Origin: an uncultured Anaerolineaceae bacterium
GTDB taxonomy: Bacteria > Chloroflexota > Anaerolineae > Anaerolineales > Anaerolineaceae
DNA: 17,047 nt
Direction of reading: 5' to 3'
Assembly: GCA_938020565.1 (NCBI GenBank)
Contig: CALIHP010000051.1
Span: 1 to 17,047 of the forward strand
Position numbers and translations under genes: made by a program. Shown piece after piece: positions 1-7,316 of this stretch (position 1 is the first letter of the stretch; each line of letters begins with the position of its first letter). A model generated the notes under the pieces. The model worked only from the letters and a program-made list of their open reading frames with translations, made no database searches and was not told the DNA's origin.

Positions 1-146
1 CTCAAATATCTGAAAATGATGAAGCGAAGGAAGAACTAATTTTTTTATTTGAGAGGCTTCCCGATAACGAAAAACGAATCATTCTTCGACAGTTGCAAGC
101 GACGATACTCTTGTTAGAACAACAAGGATTGATCAGAAAGGGGTAA
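1..146 (+). CDS. C-terminal fragment of a small protein, possibly a helix-turn-helix regulator
   Basis: An open frame enters from the left edge (first full codon at base 3) and stops with TAA at 144-146, giving 47 residues. The visible peptide is charged and helical, with runs such as LFERLPDNEKRIILRQL and LLLEQQGLIRKG. This resembles the helical tail of XRE-type or phage-repressor-like regulators, but no DNA-binding motif lies inside the window, so the family is a guess. It sits upstream of a dyad-rich control region and of the nuclease/recombinase pair, where a mobile-element regulator would be expected. The frame is AT-rich, like the rest of the left edge. Confidence 0.5.
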   Translation, partial: QISENDEAKEELIFLFERLPDNEKRIILRQLQATILLLEQQGLIRKG

Positions 147-276
147 TTGTGATTTGGACTCTCTTGCCGAAAAAACAAAGCCTGAATATATGCAGATTGC
201 CGACTTTTGAATGTAAGAAGAAAAATAAATTCCGCATGCCGTTTTCTCCATATCTCGGTTGTTTGAGGCTTTTATT

Positions 277-320
277 TTAGAACGATAATTCTAAGCTGTC
301 AAGGCTATAAAAAGTTATAG
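277..320. promoter_or_regulatory. Two dyads upstream of the nuclease/recombinase genes, possible operator
   Basis: TTAGAA and TTCTAA form a perfect dyad with a 6-base spacer at 277-294. CTATAA and TTATAG form a second dyad with a 4-base spacer at 305-320. Both lie in the 254-base gap between the regulator-like tail and the nuclease-like gene. Their size suits dimeric repressor sites, and the second contains a TATAAA -10-like hexamer at 306-311. A third short hairpin (GTCGC-TATC-GCGAC, 367-380) lies nearer the nuclease start. The role as operators is inferred from position and symmetry only. Confidence 0.4.
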
Positions 321-345
321 GCGGATTGAAAGAAAGACCAGAAGA

Positions 346-399
346 ATGAAAAAGTTGTTGTTTAGCGTCGCTATCGCGACTATAGAGCCTGGCGGATAG
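346..399 (+). CDS. Possible 17-residue leader peptide before the nuclease-like gene
   Basis: ATG at 346 opens a short frame, MKKLLFSVAIATIEPGG, which stops with TAG at 397-399, one base before the ATG of the next gene. A purine-rich stretch upstream (AGAAAGACCAGAAGA) is only a weak ribosome binding site. The first half reads like the start of a signal peptide. It may be a translated leader that couples to the downstream start, a remnant of a broken secreted-protein gene, or chance. The hairpin at 367-380 lies inside it. Confidence 0.25.
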   Translation: MKKLLFSVAIATIEPGG

Positions 400-400
400 T

Positions 401-1636
401 ATGGGACTGTTCGGAAAAAACAAAAACGATGACCGTGAAATAACCGCCCCGCGTAAGGCGATTCAAATCTCCGATATTCCGACAGCGCAGCAGCTTGAAG
501 CCCAAATCCGCGATAGTCAGAACTATCTTTACTCATTGCAAAATCAGATCGCGGAACTTGAACGACAGGTCATTATCTTCCAGGATGAAGCGTTATATCA
601 GTCCTTCGGGATCTATCAACCGCTCTACGATCTCCAGAACTCCGAGGAATATCGGGTCCGCCTTGACGCAGAGCGCGAGAATCAGAAAGCCATGATCCGC
701 GCCGGGACGGCGATATCCGGCCGAAAAGATTGGCTGGTCAATAATTCCAAATCCGAAGGCAAAAAGATGATAGCGGACATGCAGAAGCTCCTGCTTCGGG
801 CCTTCAATAACGAATGCGACGAAGCGATAGGAAAAGTCCGCTATTCGAACATGCAACAATCAATCAAACGAATCCGTCTGTCTTACGAATCCGTCAGCAA
901 ACTCGGACGCGTCATGAACCTTGCTATCTCTGAAGATTATTACGCTTCGAAAATCCTGGAACTGCGAATCGCCTTTGAATACGCCCAAAAGAAGCAAGAG
1001 GAAAAAGAGGCTCAGAGACAGCTCCGCGAGCAGGAGCGGGAGAACCGCGCCGTCCAGCGCGAAATCGAGGAGCAGCGCCGTAAACTCGAAAAAGAGCAAG
1101 CTCATTACGAAAACGCCCTTGCTCTGCTCGTCCAGCAGATGGAAACCGCCTCCGATGAAGCGAAAGAAGAAATCCGAAAAAAGATTGAAGACGCGAACCT
1201 GACCTTGCAGGATATCAGCAAGGCGATGGATGATGTCGATTACCGAGCCGCGAACCAGCGCGCCGGTTACGTATATATCATTTCCAACATCGGATCATTC
1301 GGCGAAAACGTCTTTAAAATCGGCATGACGCGCCGTCTTGATCCCACAGAACGCGTTTACGAGCTCTCCGATGCTTCCGTTCCGTTTAATTTCGATATTC
1401 ATGCAATGATTTTCTCAGACGATGCTCCTGCGCTGGAAGCGGCGCTGCATCGGGCGTTCGAGAACCGAAAAATCAACATGGTAAATCATCGACGAGAGTT
1501 CTTCTACGCTACACCGGAAGAAATCAAGTCCGTCATCCGCCAGAACTTCACGAAGGCGTTCGAGTTTGTCGACGCTCCGGAAGCCGAGCAGTATCGTGTA
1601 AGCTTAAAAATGAAAGAGATGATAACTCAGTCATGA
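401..1636 (+). CDS. DUF4041 / GIY-YIG (T5orf172, MUG113-type) nuclease-like protein, SNIPE-like
   Basis: A 411-residue protein. Residues about 30-60 and 195-275 are charged and coiled-coil-like; the segment between (about 60-190) has the look of DUF4041. Residues 289-385 form a GIY-YIG nuclease-like domain of the T5orf172/MUG113 kind: GYVYI at 289-293, FKIGMTRR at 305-312, and a LHRAF...NHRREFF stretch at 349-368 whose Glu366 fits the metal-binding position. DUF4041 plus this nuclease domain is the arrangement of the anti-phage nuclease SNIPE, as I recall it, which acts at the membrane on incoming phage DNA. Unlike that protein, no N-terminal membrane segment is visible: the start MGLFGKNKNDD is polar. 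An in-frame TAG at 383-385 limits upstream extension. Its stop overlaps the recombinase start by 4 bases (ATGA), so the two are probably translated together. Defence is inferred from the family; a role tied to element mobility is the main alternative. Confidence 0.8.
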   Translation: MGLFGKNKNDDREITAPRKAIQISDIPTAQQLEAQIRDSQNYLYSLQNQIAELERQVIIFQDEALYQSFGIYQPLYDLQNSEEYRVRLDAERENQKAMIRAGTAISGRKDWLVNNSKSEGKKMIADMQKLLLRAFNNECDEAIGKVRYSNMQQSIKRIRLSYESVSKLGRVMNLAISEDYYASKILELRIAFEYAQKKQEEKEAQRQLREQERENRAVQREIEEQRRKLEKEQAHYENALALLVQQMETASDEAKEEIRKKIEDANLTLQDISKAMDDVDYRAANQRAGYVYIISNIGSFGENVFKIGMTRRLDPTERVYELSDASVPFNFDIHAMIFSDDAPALEAALHRAFENRKINMVNHRREFFYATPEEIKSVIRQNFTKAFEFVDAPEAEQYRVSLKMKEMITQS

Positions 1637-3201
1637 CCGCAACGCTCCCGTTTCGTCCCGGCGATCATGTCGTCGCGTATACGAGATATTCCGGCGGTGA
1701 GGAGCAGGGACTTAAGAATCGATCAACAAAAGAGCAAAAAGACGCGATACAGAAGCTTTGTGAGGAAAATCAGCTCATCCTTGATAATGTCTACGAAGAC
1801 GCCGCGATATCCGGGACTTCGACCGCTGGACGGGACGGCTTCCACCTGATGATCAGCGAGCTCCGCAAACCTGACGCCCGGAGATCGATTGCCGGCGTTA
1901 TCGTATGGTCTTTATCCCGCTTCTCCCGTAACTTCGACGATTCGCAGTTCTTTAAAGCAGAGCTCCGCCGCCTCGGATATCAAATATTCTCGATGTCGGA
2001 CAAAATCGAAGATTCGCTTGACGGCCGTCTGCTCGAATCCATTAACGACTATCTAAACGAGAAGTACGCCCGGCAGGTATCGTTCGACGTCAAACGCGCT
2101 CTACGTTCCGACTTCCTGAACTTCGGCGTAATTCCCGGCTTTCCGCCGTATGGCTTCCGGCGCGTCCCGGTCGATATGCCGCCAAAACGGGACGGATCGA
2201 AGCGGATAAGATACCGATGGGAGCCTGATCCGTTGCAAGTCCCATTTGTCGTAAGCGCGTTTCAAATGCGCGCAGATGGCGCGTCCTACGCGGAAATACA
2301 TCGAAAAATAAAATACTATAAATCCCCGGTAAGCGTTATGGATATGATACGGAAGCCGATATATTATGGGTCCATGACGTACGGCGGCGAGACGATAGAA
2401 AGCTACTGTGAGCCAATCATTACGAAAGAGCTCTGGGATCGCGTCCAAGCTATTCAGGATCGTCCTGCGAAGAAAGGAAAACGAAAAATGACGAACACGC
2501 GCCTGCTGACAGATTTTCTGATTTGCGCTGATTGCGGAAATCCTTACCGTGTAAACGAGTACAACAACCGTGGAAAACGCTATGCGGCTTACCGCTGTTA
2601 TCATTGCGACGCTCCGCAAATAAAAGCTGAAACCGTCGAGAATGCGATTCTTGATGAAATTTGCAACTTTATTTTAACCGAACGCAACTTCCAAGCTATG
2701 ATTGACGAAACCGACCGCAAGCGCCTGAAATCAGCGTCTCCGAAGCAGGCAAGCGATAAAGACCTGAAAACGAAGCAAATCGAAGTAATCGATAGCAAAA
2801 TCAGCAAACTCGCGGAAACAATCTCCCGCGTCGGCTACTCTGAACCGCTTATCGATAAATTGAAAGAATTGGAACAATCCAAGCAGGAAATTACAAGATC
2901 GATCGAGACCAGAACTCCCGACGCCGTCGTCGATCATTTTGTCGAAATCGGACGCGCTTTGAAAGCCATCATCGCGTCCGGAGAAACGACGCTTGACGAA
3001 AAAAGAAAAGCGATATCTTTTGTTGTCGACCGAATCGAAATGAAAAAGGATCGGACAGCTGTCATATACTATCGCCTACCTAAACACTCGATTATTAACG
3101 AAAATACGTCCGACAACGCGGACGTACTATCAAAATCAGGAGCAAAACAGGACTTTACGCAAGCGCCCCCAAGGGAATTCGAATCCCTGTTTTGGCCTTG
3201 A
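1633..3201 (+). CDS. Large serine recombinase (element integrase)
   Basis: A 522-residue site-specific recombinase. The N-terminal resolvase domain (about 12-155) has the nucleophile Ser20 in YTRYS, followed by DAAISGTS and SLSRFSRN motifs. A recombinase domain follows (about 165-275, with the GFPPYGFRR start), then a zinc ribbon with Cys298/Cys301 and Cys322/Cys325, and a coiled-coil segment (about 375-425), as in large serine integrases. The start codon overlaps the preceding stop (ATGA), implying coupled translation. The last 12 residues (511-522) are encoded by the antisense strand of the 3' half of tRNA-Glu, and the TGA stop at 3199-3201 lies in the anticodon loop. It very likely integrates and excises the element at this tRNA. 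All key residues are present, so it looks functional. Confidence 0.93.
   Translation: MTATLPFRPGDHVVAYTRYSGGEEQGLKNRSTKEQKDAIQKLCEENQLILDNVYEDAAISGTSTAGRDGFHLMISELRKPDARRSIAGVIVWSLSRFSRNFDDSQFFKAELRRLGYQIFSMSDKIEDSLDGRLLESINDYLNEKYARQVSFDVKRALRSDFLNFGVIPGFPPYGFRRVPVDMPPKRDGSKRIRYRWEPDPLQVPFVVSAFQMRADGASYAEIHRKIKYYKSPVSVMDMIRKPIYYGSMTYGGETIESYCEPIITKELWDRVQAIQDRPAKKGKRKMTNTRLLTDFLICADCGNPYRVNEYNNRGKRYAAYRCYHCDAPQIKAETVENAILDEICNFILTERNFQAMIDETDRKRLKSASPKQASDKDLKTKQIEVIDSKISKLAETISRVGYSEPLIDKLKELEQSKQEITRSIETRTPDAVVDHFVEIGRALKAIIASGETTLDEKRKAISFVVDRIEMKKDRTAVIYYRLPKHSIINENTSDNADVLSKSGAKQDFTQAPPREFESLFWP
3164..3201. other. Candidate attachment site (3' half of tRNA-Glu)
   Basis: The recombinase frame enters the tRNA from its 3' end and stops at the anticodon loop. 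Integrative elements commonly recombine within tRNA 3' ends and restore an intact tRNA, so the crossover probably lies in this stretch. The exact core cannot be set because the partner site at the other end of the element is outside the window. tRNA targeting is more typical of tyrosine than serine integrases, which makes this placement notable. Confidence 0.6.
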
Positions 3202-3236
3202 GAGGGCCACGTCCTTGGCCGCTAGACGATGGGGGC
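3164..3236 (-). tRNA. tRNA-Glu (anticodon CTC)
   Basis: Read on the minus strand, the 73 bases fold as a cloverleaf. The acceptor GCCCCCA pairs with TGGGGGC, the D-arm reads GTCT...GGAC, the anticodon arm TGGCC-CTCTCAA-GGCCA gives anticodon CTC (bases 3200-3202), and the T-arm is AGGGA-TTCGAAT-TCCCT. The discriminator is G and CCA is not encoded. A TAAAAT -10-like hexamer lies upstream on the minus strand at 3249-3254. The 3' half doubles as the end of the recombinase gene on the other strand, so the tRNA is the integration target and remains intact. Confidence 0.95.
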
Positions 3237-3446
3237 AAAGCGAATTAGATTTTACCACAGCTTTCTCAAAAAACGTTTAAATCATTTCTGTTTGGCTTTG
3301 CAGGATTACCTTTGTAAGTTGTCAGCTCATAATAAAATTTGAAATGCAGATCGTTCTTTTTGCAAAATGAGTTTTTATCCATATTTCTGATAAGATTAAC
3401 TCGATTCGTTTAAGGTTGCTTTTACGCCCGAAGGGGGGAATAAAAC

Positions 3447-3476
3447 AGGCGGATCATTTTCATACCTGATCCTCCT
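3447..3476. repeat. Inverted repeat upstream of the kinase gene
   Basis: AGGCGGATCA and TGATCCTCCT form 10-base arms with one mismatch around a 10-base loop. The dyad ends about 25 bases before the kinase start at 3501. It could be an operator or a leader hairpin; there is no strong T-run after it. The remainder of the 264-base gap between the tRNA and the kinase shows no other clear element. Confidence 0.35.
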
Positions 3477-3500
3477 CTTTAATCAGAGCTCGCGCAAAAA

Positions 3501-6032
3501 ATGGTAATAAGCGTCATGGACAAAATCGATAAAAAGAAGATCGGGCGGTACGAAATTATCCGCGAACTCGGCTACGGCGGAATGGCGGTTGTCTACCTCG
3601 TCCGCGATTCACAGTTGGATCGGGTTGCGGCGCTTAAACTCATCCGGAAACGGCACTTCTCGCCTGAACAGTCAGATATGATGATGGAGCGGTTTCGGCG
3701 CGAAGCGAAAGCGTTAGCGAAGCTCAATCACCCTAATATCGTAAATATTTATGATTATGGCGAGCATGAAGGCGCCCCATATCTGGTCATGGAATACTTA
3801 GACGGTATTACACTGAAAGACATCCAAAAACCAATCAGCGTTTCCGCTGCAATCGGCCTGATCCGCCCCATCGCTAAAGCGCTCGACTACGTTCATCAGA
3901 ATGGATTGCTGCATCGGGACGTAAAGTCCTCGAATATCATGCTCACCAGGGACAAACGGATTGTCCTGACAGATTTTGGAATCGCGAAATCGACCGAAAA
4001 CGAAGGAGGGTGGCCAGATCTGACCGAAACTGGCGTCGGAATTGGAACTCCTGAATATATGGCTCCCGAGCAAGCGAATGGGAAAACGGTCGACGAACGG
4101 GCCGACGCGTATTCGCTGACGGTCGTTTTTTATGAGCTGATCACCGGGGAAAAGCCTTATCGCGGAACGACACCGATTGAAGTCATCATCAAACAAATAA
4201 ATGATCCAATTCCCGATCCTCGAAAAATCGTTCATGGGCTCAGCGAATCGGTCAAGCTTTTTTTAGACAAGGCTATGGCAAAGAACCCGGAAAATCGCTT
4301 CCCGACGTTTGCCGCATATTTGTCCAACCTAGAAAAACTTCAATCCGAATCGACAACTACTGAAATCAGGCAGATTTCCAGAATCCAATCAACAGGATTA
4401 TCGGCCGGCGATAGAAAGATCCCGGGCAGAGCCTGGAGTACGAATTCCGGCACGAGAAAAACGAAGTCCGGATCCGTTCGCACCCGTAAAATAAAAGATC
4501 CGTATCAGAAGAAAATGATTGCCTTGATCGCAATCGCGCTGATCGTATTCAGCGTTTTCGTGATCACACAAACTGGCCAGAATGGTTCTCAGCTGGCGCC
4601 AAGCGTAGATAACGCTGCGCGAACCGGGAATTTACGTGAAAGTGTAAGGAATGAGATGACGGAATCCATAACCGCCGCTCCAACGCTGACAAAGCCGGTC
4701 GCTTCAGCCACCGTTTTACCATCAAGCCCGCCACTGCCAGTTTATCCGCAAACACAAATCACACAAATTCCGACTGTCGATTCCGGCAATCCATATGCAA
4801 AGCTCAAGATCGGCGATCGTGTATGGCTGGGGAGCTATGAACAGGATAATAATTTTTTCAATGGAACGGAGCCAATTGAATGGACCGTTATCCAAGTTCA
4901 AGACGGGACCGCACTGCTGCTAAGTCGCTACGTGCTCGATGAAAAGAAATATGACGTGCTGCAGAGCGATGATAAGATTAAAGTTAATTGGGATTCTTCC
5001 AACCTGAAAAATTGGCTGAATAGCGAATTTTTCAAAAATTCGTTTACCTCCTCGGAAAAATCATTTATCCAGCCAGTACGGATCGGGCAAAACGACCGGC
5101 CTCAACCCATCGCGGCGATTGAAACCAACCGGGACAATTATGTATTTCTGCTGAATTGGGAAGAAATGGGATATGCAATTGGATCAGGCCTATTCGAAGA
5201 TCCGGTTCCGACAAAGTATGCGATGCGGAACGGCGCCGCGCAGAATAATTATGGCAGTACGAAATGGTGGCTGCGTTCGACCGATTTCAGCCGCGGCTAT
5301 CAGCTAACCGATAACGTTTGCACGATTCAGAAGCTCGGACTTTATGGAGAAGATTTTTCTGACGTAACCTGCGGAGTACAACCCGCAATGATGCTGCGTC
5401 TGACCAACGAGACGATTTCAGCCCGCAGCGAATCCTCCGCAGGCAGCGCCGTTCTCGTCGGGGATATTATCCAGTTCGGGCTTTATGAACAGGACGAATC
5501 GTCAGAAGGACCCGAGCCAATTGATTGGCGCGTTCTGGAGATTTCTAACGGCAGCGCGCTGGTATTAAGCGAATATGCACTGCTGCGTGGGACGGTGGAT
5601 GAGACCTGCGGACCGTACACGTGGAAAGAAAGCAGCTTGCGCGCCTGGTTGAATTCGACATTTTATAACGATGTTTTCTCTGGTCCGGAGAAAAGTCGAA
5701 TCCCGCTGACACATCTGGATAATTGGGATGCATCCATGGCCGGATCAAAAAGCGACTTTGAAACCGACGATCGCATCTTTCTATTGAGTCCGGATGAATT
5801 TGAGCGATACCTCATAGGCAGTTCCCGTTCAGGAAAACTGACGCCATCGCTTCAAACTGAATACAGTTTTATCGGCGCCGACGAGGCGGTAGCCTGGTGG
5901 CTCCGCACGCCGGGAATGATTTTGTCTGGGTCATATCATGTCTTTCCCGACGGTACGCTTGGGAATGAGTGCATGTCGTTTTGCTGCGATGGGTTTTATT
6001 TCATCCGTCCTGCGATTCGAATTTTGCTGTAA
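3501..6032 (+). CDS. Transmembrane Ser/Thr protein kinase (PknB-like) with two DUF6273-like extracellular domains
   Basis: An 843-residue protein. The kinase domain (about 17-280) has a Gly-rich loop GYGGMAVVY (24-32), Lys46, helix-C Glu68, the catalytic HRDVKSSN (138-145), DFG (158-160) and GTPEYMAPE (182-190), so it should be active. A basic Ser/Thr-rich linker (about 285-335) leads to one membrane helix (339-355), placing the kinase in the cytoplasm and the rest outside. After a Pro/Thr-rich stalk come two DUF6273-like domains, about 437-634 and 652-843, each with a G.YEQD...EPI.W start, an SL..WLNS..F motif and a WWLR...RPA end. These probably act as sensor or binding modules; the ligand is unknown. 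ATG at 3501 or at 3516 could be the start; neither has a good ribosome binding site. The mature N-terminus of the protein at the right edge is closely similar to the first outer domain. Confidence 0.92.
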   Translation: MVISVMDKIDKKKIGRYEIIRELGYGGMAVVYLVRDSQLDRVAALKLIRKRHFSPEQSDMMMERFRREAKALAKLNHPNIVNIYDYGEHEGAPYLVMEYLDGITLKDIQKPISVSAAIGLIRPIAKALDYVHQNGLLHRDVKSSNIMLTRDKRIVLTDFGIAKSTENEGGWPDLTETGVGIGTPEYMAPEQANGKTVDERADAYSLTVVFYELITGEKPYRGTTPIEVIIKQINDPIPDPRKIVHGLSESVKLFLDKAMAKNPENRFPTFAAYLSNLEKLQSESTTTEIRQISRIQSTGLSAGDRKIPGRAWSTNSGTRKTKSGSVRTRKIKDPYQKKMIALIAIALIVFSVFVITQTGQNGSQLAPSVDNAARTGNLRESVRNEMTESITAAPTLTKPVASATVLPSSPPLPVYPQTQITQIPTVDSGNPYAKLKIGDRVWLGSYEQDNNFFNGTEPIEWTVIQVQDGTALLLSRYVLDEKKYDVLQSDDKIKVNWDSSNLKNWLNSEFFKNSFTSSEKSFIQPVRIGQNDRPQPIAAIETNRDNYVFLLNWEEMGYAIGSGLFEDPVPTKYAMRNGAAQNNYGSTKWWLRSTDFSRGYQLTDNVCTIQKLGLYGEDFSDVTCGVQPAMMLRLTNETISARSESSAGSAVLVGDIIQFGLYEQDESSEGPEPIDWRVLEISNGSALVLSEYALLRGTVDETCGPYTWKESSLRAWLNSTFYNDVFSGPEKSRIPLTHLDNWDASMAGSKSDFETDDRIFLLSPDEFERYLIGSSRSGKLTPSLQTEYSFIGADEAVAWWLRTPGMILSGSYHVFPDGTLGNECMSFCCDGFYFIRPAIRILL

Positions 6033-6078
6033 AGAATCGAAATAACCTTTTCTGGCCGGCTTCGCTGAAAGATATAGC

Positions 6079-6336
6079 TCAACCACGATGCAGGGGGCTC
6101 TTCAACGGCCCCTGATTCTCTTGATAACGCACGTTTGACTGAATTGCCGTCAGCGTGCCATAGAGCTGTCCCGGAGAACTAAAGGAAAAGCGAAAACAGG
6201 ACCCAGAGCAGAAAATCGCAGGAACGACAAAAATCAGGAAAAAGATAACTCCAGATATCCAAAGAAAAGCCTGTAAAAGGAACGTCGTAAAACGCTCAGA
6301 CCAAGTATCCCGAGGCCAAATTCCTCGCTTCTGCAT
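6079..6336 (-). CDS. Possible small single-pass membrane protein
   Basis: An 85-residue frame in the 465-base gap between the kinase and the inositol phosphatase, with no competing gene on the plus strand. Residues about 16-43 (FTTFLLQAFLWISGVIFFLI onwards) are a strong membrane helix, followed by a short Cys-containing polar tail. Upstream on the minus strand, a TGATATAAT extended -10 element lies at 6382-6390, giving a leader of about 40 bases. The ribosome binding site (AGAAGAA directly before ATG) is weak and too close. It matches no family I recognise. It may be real or a chance frame in a regulatory gap. Confidence 0.4.
   Translation of the reverse strand: MQKRGIWPRDTWSERFTTFLLQAFLWISGVIFFLIFVVPAIFCSGSCFRFSFSSPGQLYGTLTAIQSNVRYQENQGPLKSPLHRG
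6093..6113 (+). terminator. Possible terminator after the kinase gene
   Basis: GGGGC and GCCCC form a short GC stem (plus a G-T pair) with a 9-base loop, about 60 bases after the kinase stop. The downstream sequence (GATTCTCTTG) is only moderately T-rich. It lies within the 3' end of a possible gene on the opposite strand. Confidence 0.4.
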
Positions 6337-6381
6337 TTCTTCTATCTCATAAAAATGATAACAGCTGTCGTCTATGCCCTG

Positions 6382-6390
6382 ATTATATCA
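6382..6390 (-). promoter_or_regulatory. Extended -10 promoter element, minus strand
   Basis: On the minus strand the sequence reads TGATATAAT, a consensus -10 hexamer with an extended TGN. No good -35 is seen at normal spacing. It points toward the possible small membrane protein and is divergent from the plus-strand promoter at 6437-6465. Confidence 0.4.
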
Positions 6391-6436
6391 TGCGCCTGAA
6401 AGACGCCGATTCTCGCCGAAGCAGGCTGTATCCCTT

Positions 6437-6465
6437 TTTATAACTGTCAAAGTCGGGATTATAAT
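6437..6465 (+). promoter_or_regulatory. Promoter of the inositol phosphatase-gtrA-comEC cluster
   Basis: A perfect TATAAT at 6460-6465 lies 33 bases before the ATG at 6498. A poor -35 (TTTATA, 6437-6442) sits at 17-base spacing. Transcription would start near 6472, leaving room for the AGGAG ribosome binding site at 6487-6491. Confidence 0.5.
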
Positions 6466-6497
6466 TAGCCTGTCTGACGAAAACGCAGGAGCCGCCC

Positions 6498-7316
6498 ATG
6501 ACAGATACAAAAACCGAAGTCCAGATTGAAAACATCATCCGAATCGCGAAAAGCGCCGGGGCCTATGCCCGCGAACGGCTGCATGCGACCCATGAAATCG
6601 GGATCAAGGGCGCTCAGGACGTCGTTACCGAAGTCGATCGCCGGAACGAGGCGCATATTCTTTCCGAGCTGCGCGCCGCTTATCCGGAAGACGCGATCCT
6701 GACCGAGGAAACCGGAGCGCACGACGGCGATACGCGCCGCCGCTGGTATATCGATCCGCTTGACGGGACAATGAACTACGCGCATGGAATTCCGTTTTAC
6801 TGCGTTTCAATCGGCTATGCGGTGGACGGGGAGTTGGTTTCAGGCGTCGTTTACGATCCCAACGCGGATGAATGCTTTTACGCTGAAAAGGGAAAAGGCG
6901 CGTTTCTAAACGGGGACCCAATTCGGGTTGGGACGACGACCGATCGGGCGCAGGCGCTCCTGGATACCGGTTTTTCGCCGAAAATGGCGAAGATGGGGCT
7001 GCAGAATTTTGACCTGTTTCGGCATTTCATGCAGACGACCGCCGGGGTGCGCCGCCTGGGCTCCGCAGCGTTGGGAATGTGTTACGTTGCCTGCGGACGG
7101 ATCGACGGCATGTGGGAAATGTGCCTCAGCCCATGGGATATCGCGGCCGGGCTCGTTATTCTAAAAGAAGCCGGGGCGAAGACGACGCGTTTCGACGGCG
7201 GCGCAGACGCGTTTACCGAACCATGGGGCTATTGGACGGCGAACGCGGCACTTCACGCGGAACTTTTTAAAGATCTTCAAACAGTTCCGCATCGATTGAA
7301 CGGGGCGTCGGGATGA
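6498..7316 (+). CDS. Inositol monophosphatase family protein
   Basis: A 272-residue Mg-dependent sugar or inositol phosphate phosphatase of the IMPase/SuhB family, normal in length. Metal-binding residues are present: Glu70/Glu71 in LTEETG, Asp86 and Asp89 in the DPLDGT signature (86-91), and the second signature SPWDIAAG with Asp214 followed by EAGA. These support hydrolysis of phosphate monoesters such as myo-inositol 1-phosphate; the true substrate cannot be told from sequence. ATG at 6498 has AGGAG six bases upstream. Its stop overlaps the next start (ATGA), so it is the first gene of a co-translated cluster. In bacteria making inositol lipids it could supply free inositol, but this is inference. 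Confidence 0.93.
   Translation: MTDTKTEVQIENIIRIAKSAGAYARERLHATHEIGIKGAQDVVTEVDRRNEAHILSELRAAYPEDAILTEETGAHDGDTRRRWYIDPLDGTMNYAHGIPFYCVSIGYAVDGELVSGVVYDPNADECFYAEKGKGAFLNGDPIRVGTTTDRAQALLDTGFSPKMAKMGLQNFDLFRHFMQTTAGVRRLGSAALGMCYVACGRIDGMWEMCLSPWDIAAGLVILKEAGAKTTRFDGGADAFTEPWGYWTANAALHAELFKDLQTVPHRLNGASG

Larger units (their letters stand above)
1..3201 (+). mobile_element. Right end of a serine-recombinase integrative element inserted at tRNA-Glu
   Basis: The stretch from the left edge to the tRNA-Glu gene holds a possible regulator tail, a nuclease-like gene and a large serine recombinase. The recombinase gene lies directly against the 3' end of the tRNA and its last codons are inside the tRNA, the usual layout of an integrase gene beside an attachment site. 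The left end is outside the window: no second copy of the tRNA 3' half was seen here. That this is an integrated element rather than an old remnant is an inference; both large genes are intact. Confidence 0.7.

Noticed and set aside
149..280. A 43-residue plus-strand frame starting at GTG after AAAGGGG
   Set aside because: The peptide is Cys- and Lys-rich without pattern, the start is GTG, and the frame ends inside the dyad region; it looks like chance.
315..536. A 73-residue minus-strand frame
   Set aside because: It overlaps the control region and start of the nuclease-like gene and shows no domain or start signal.
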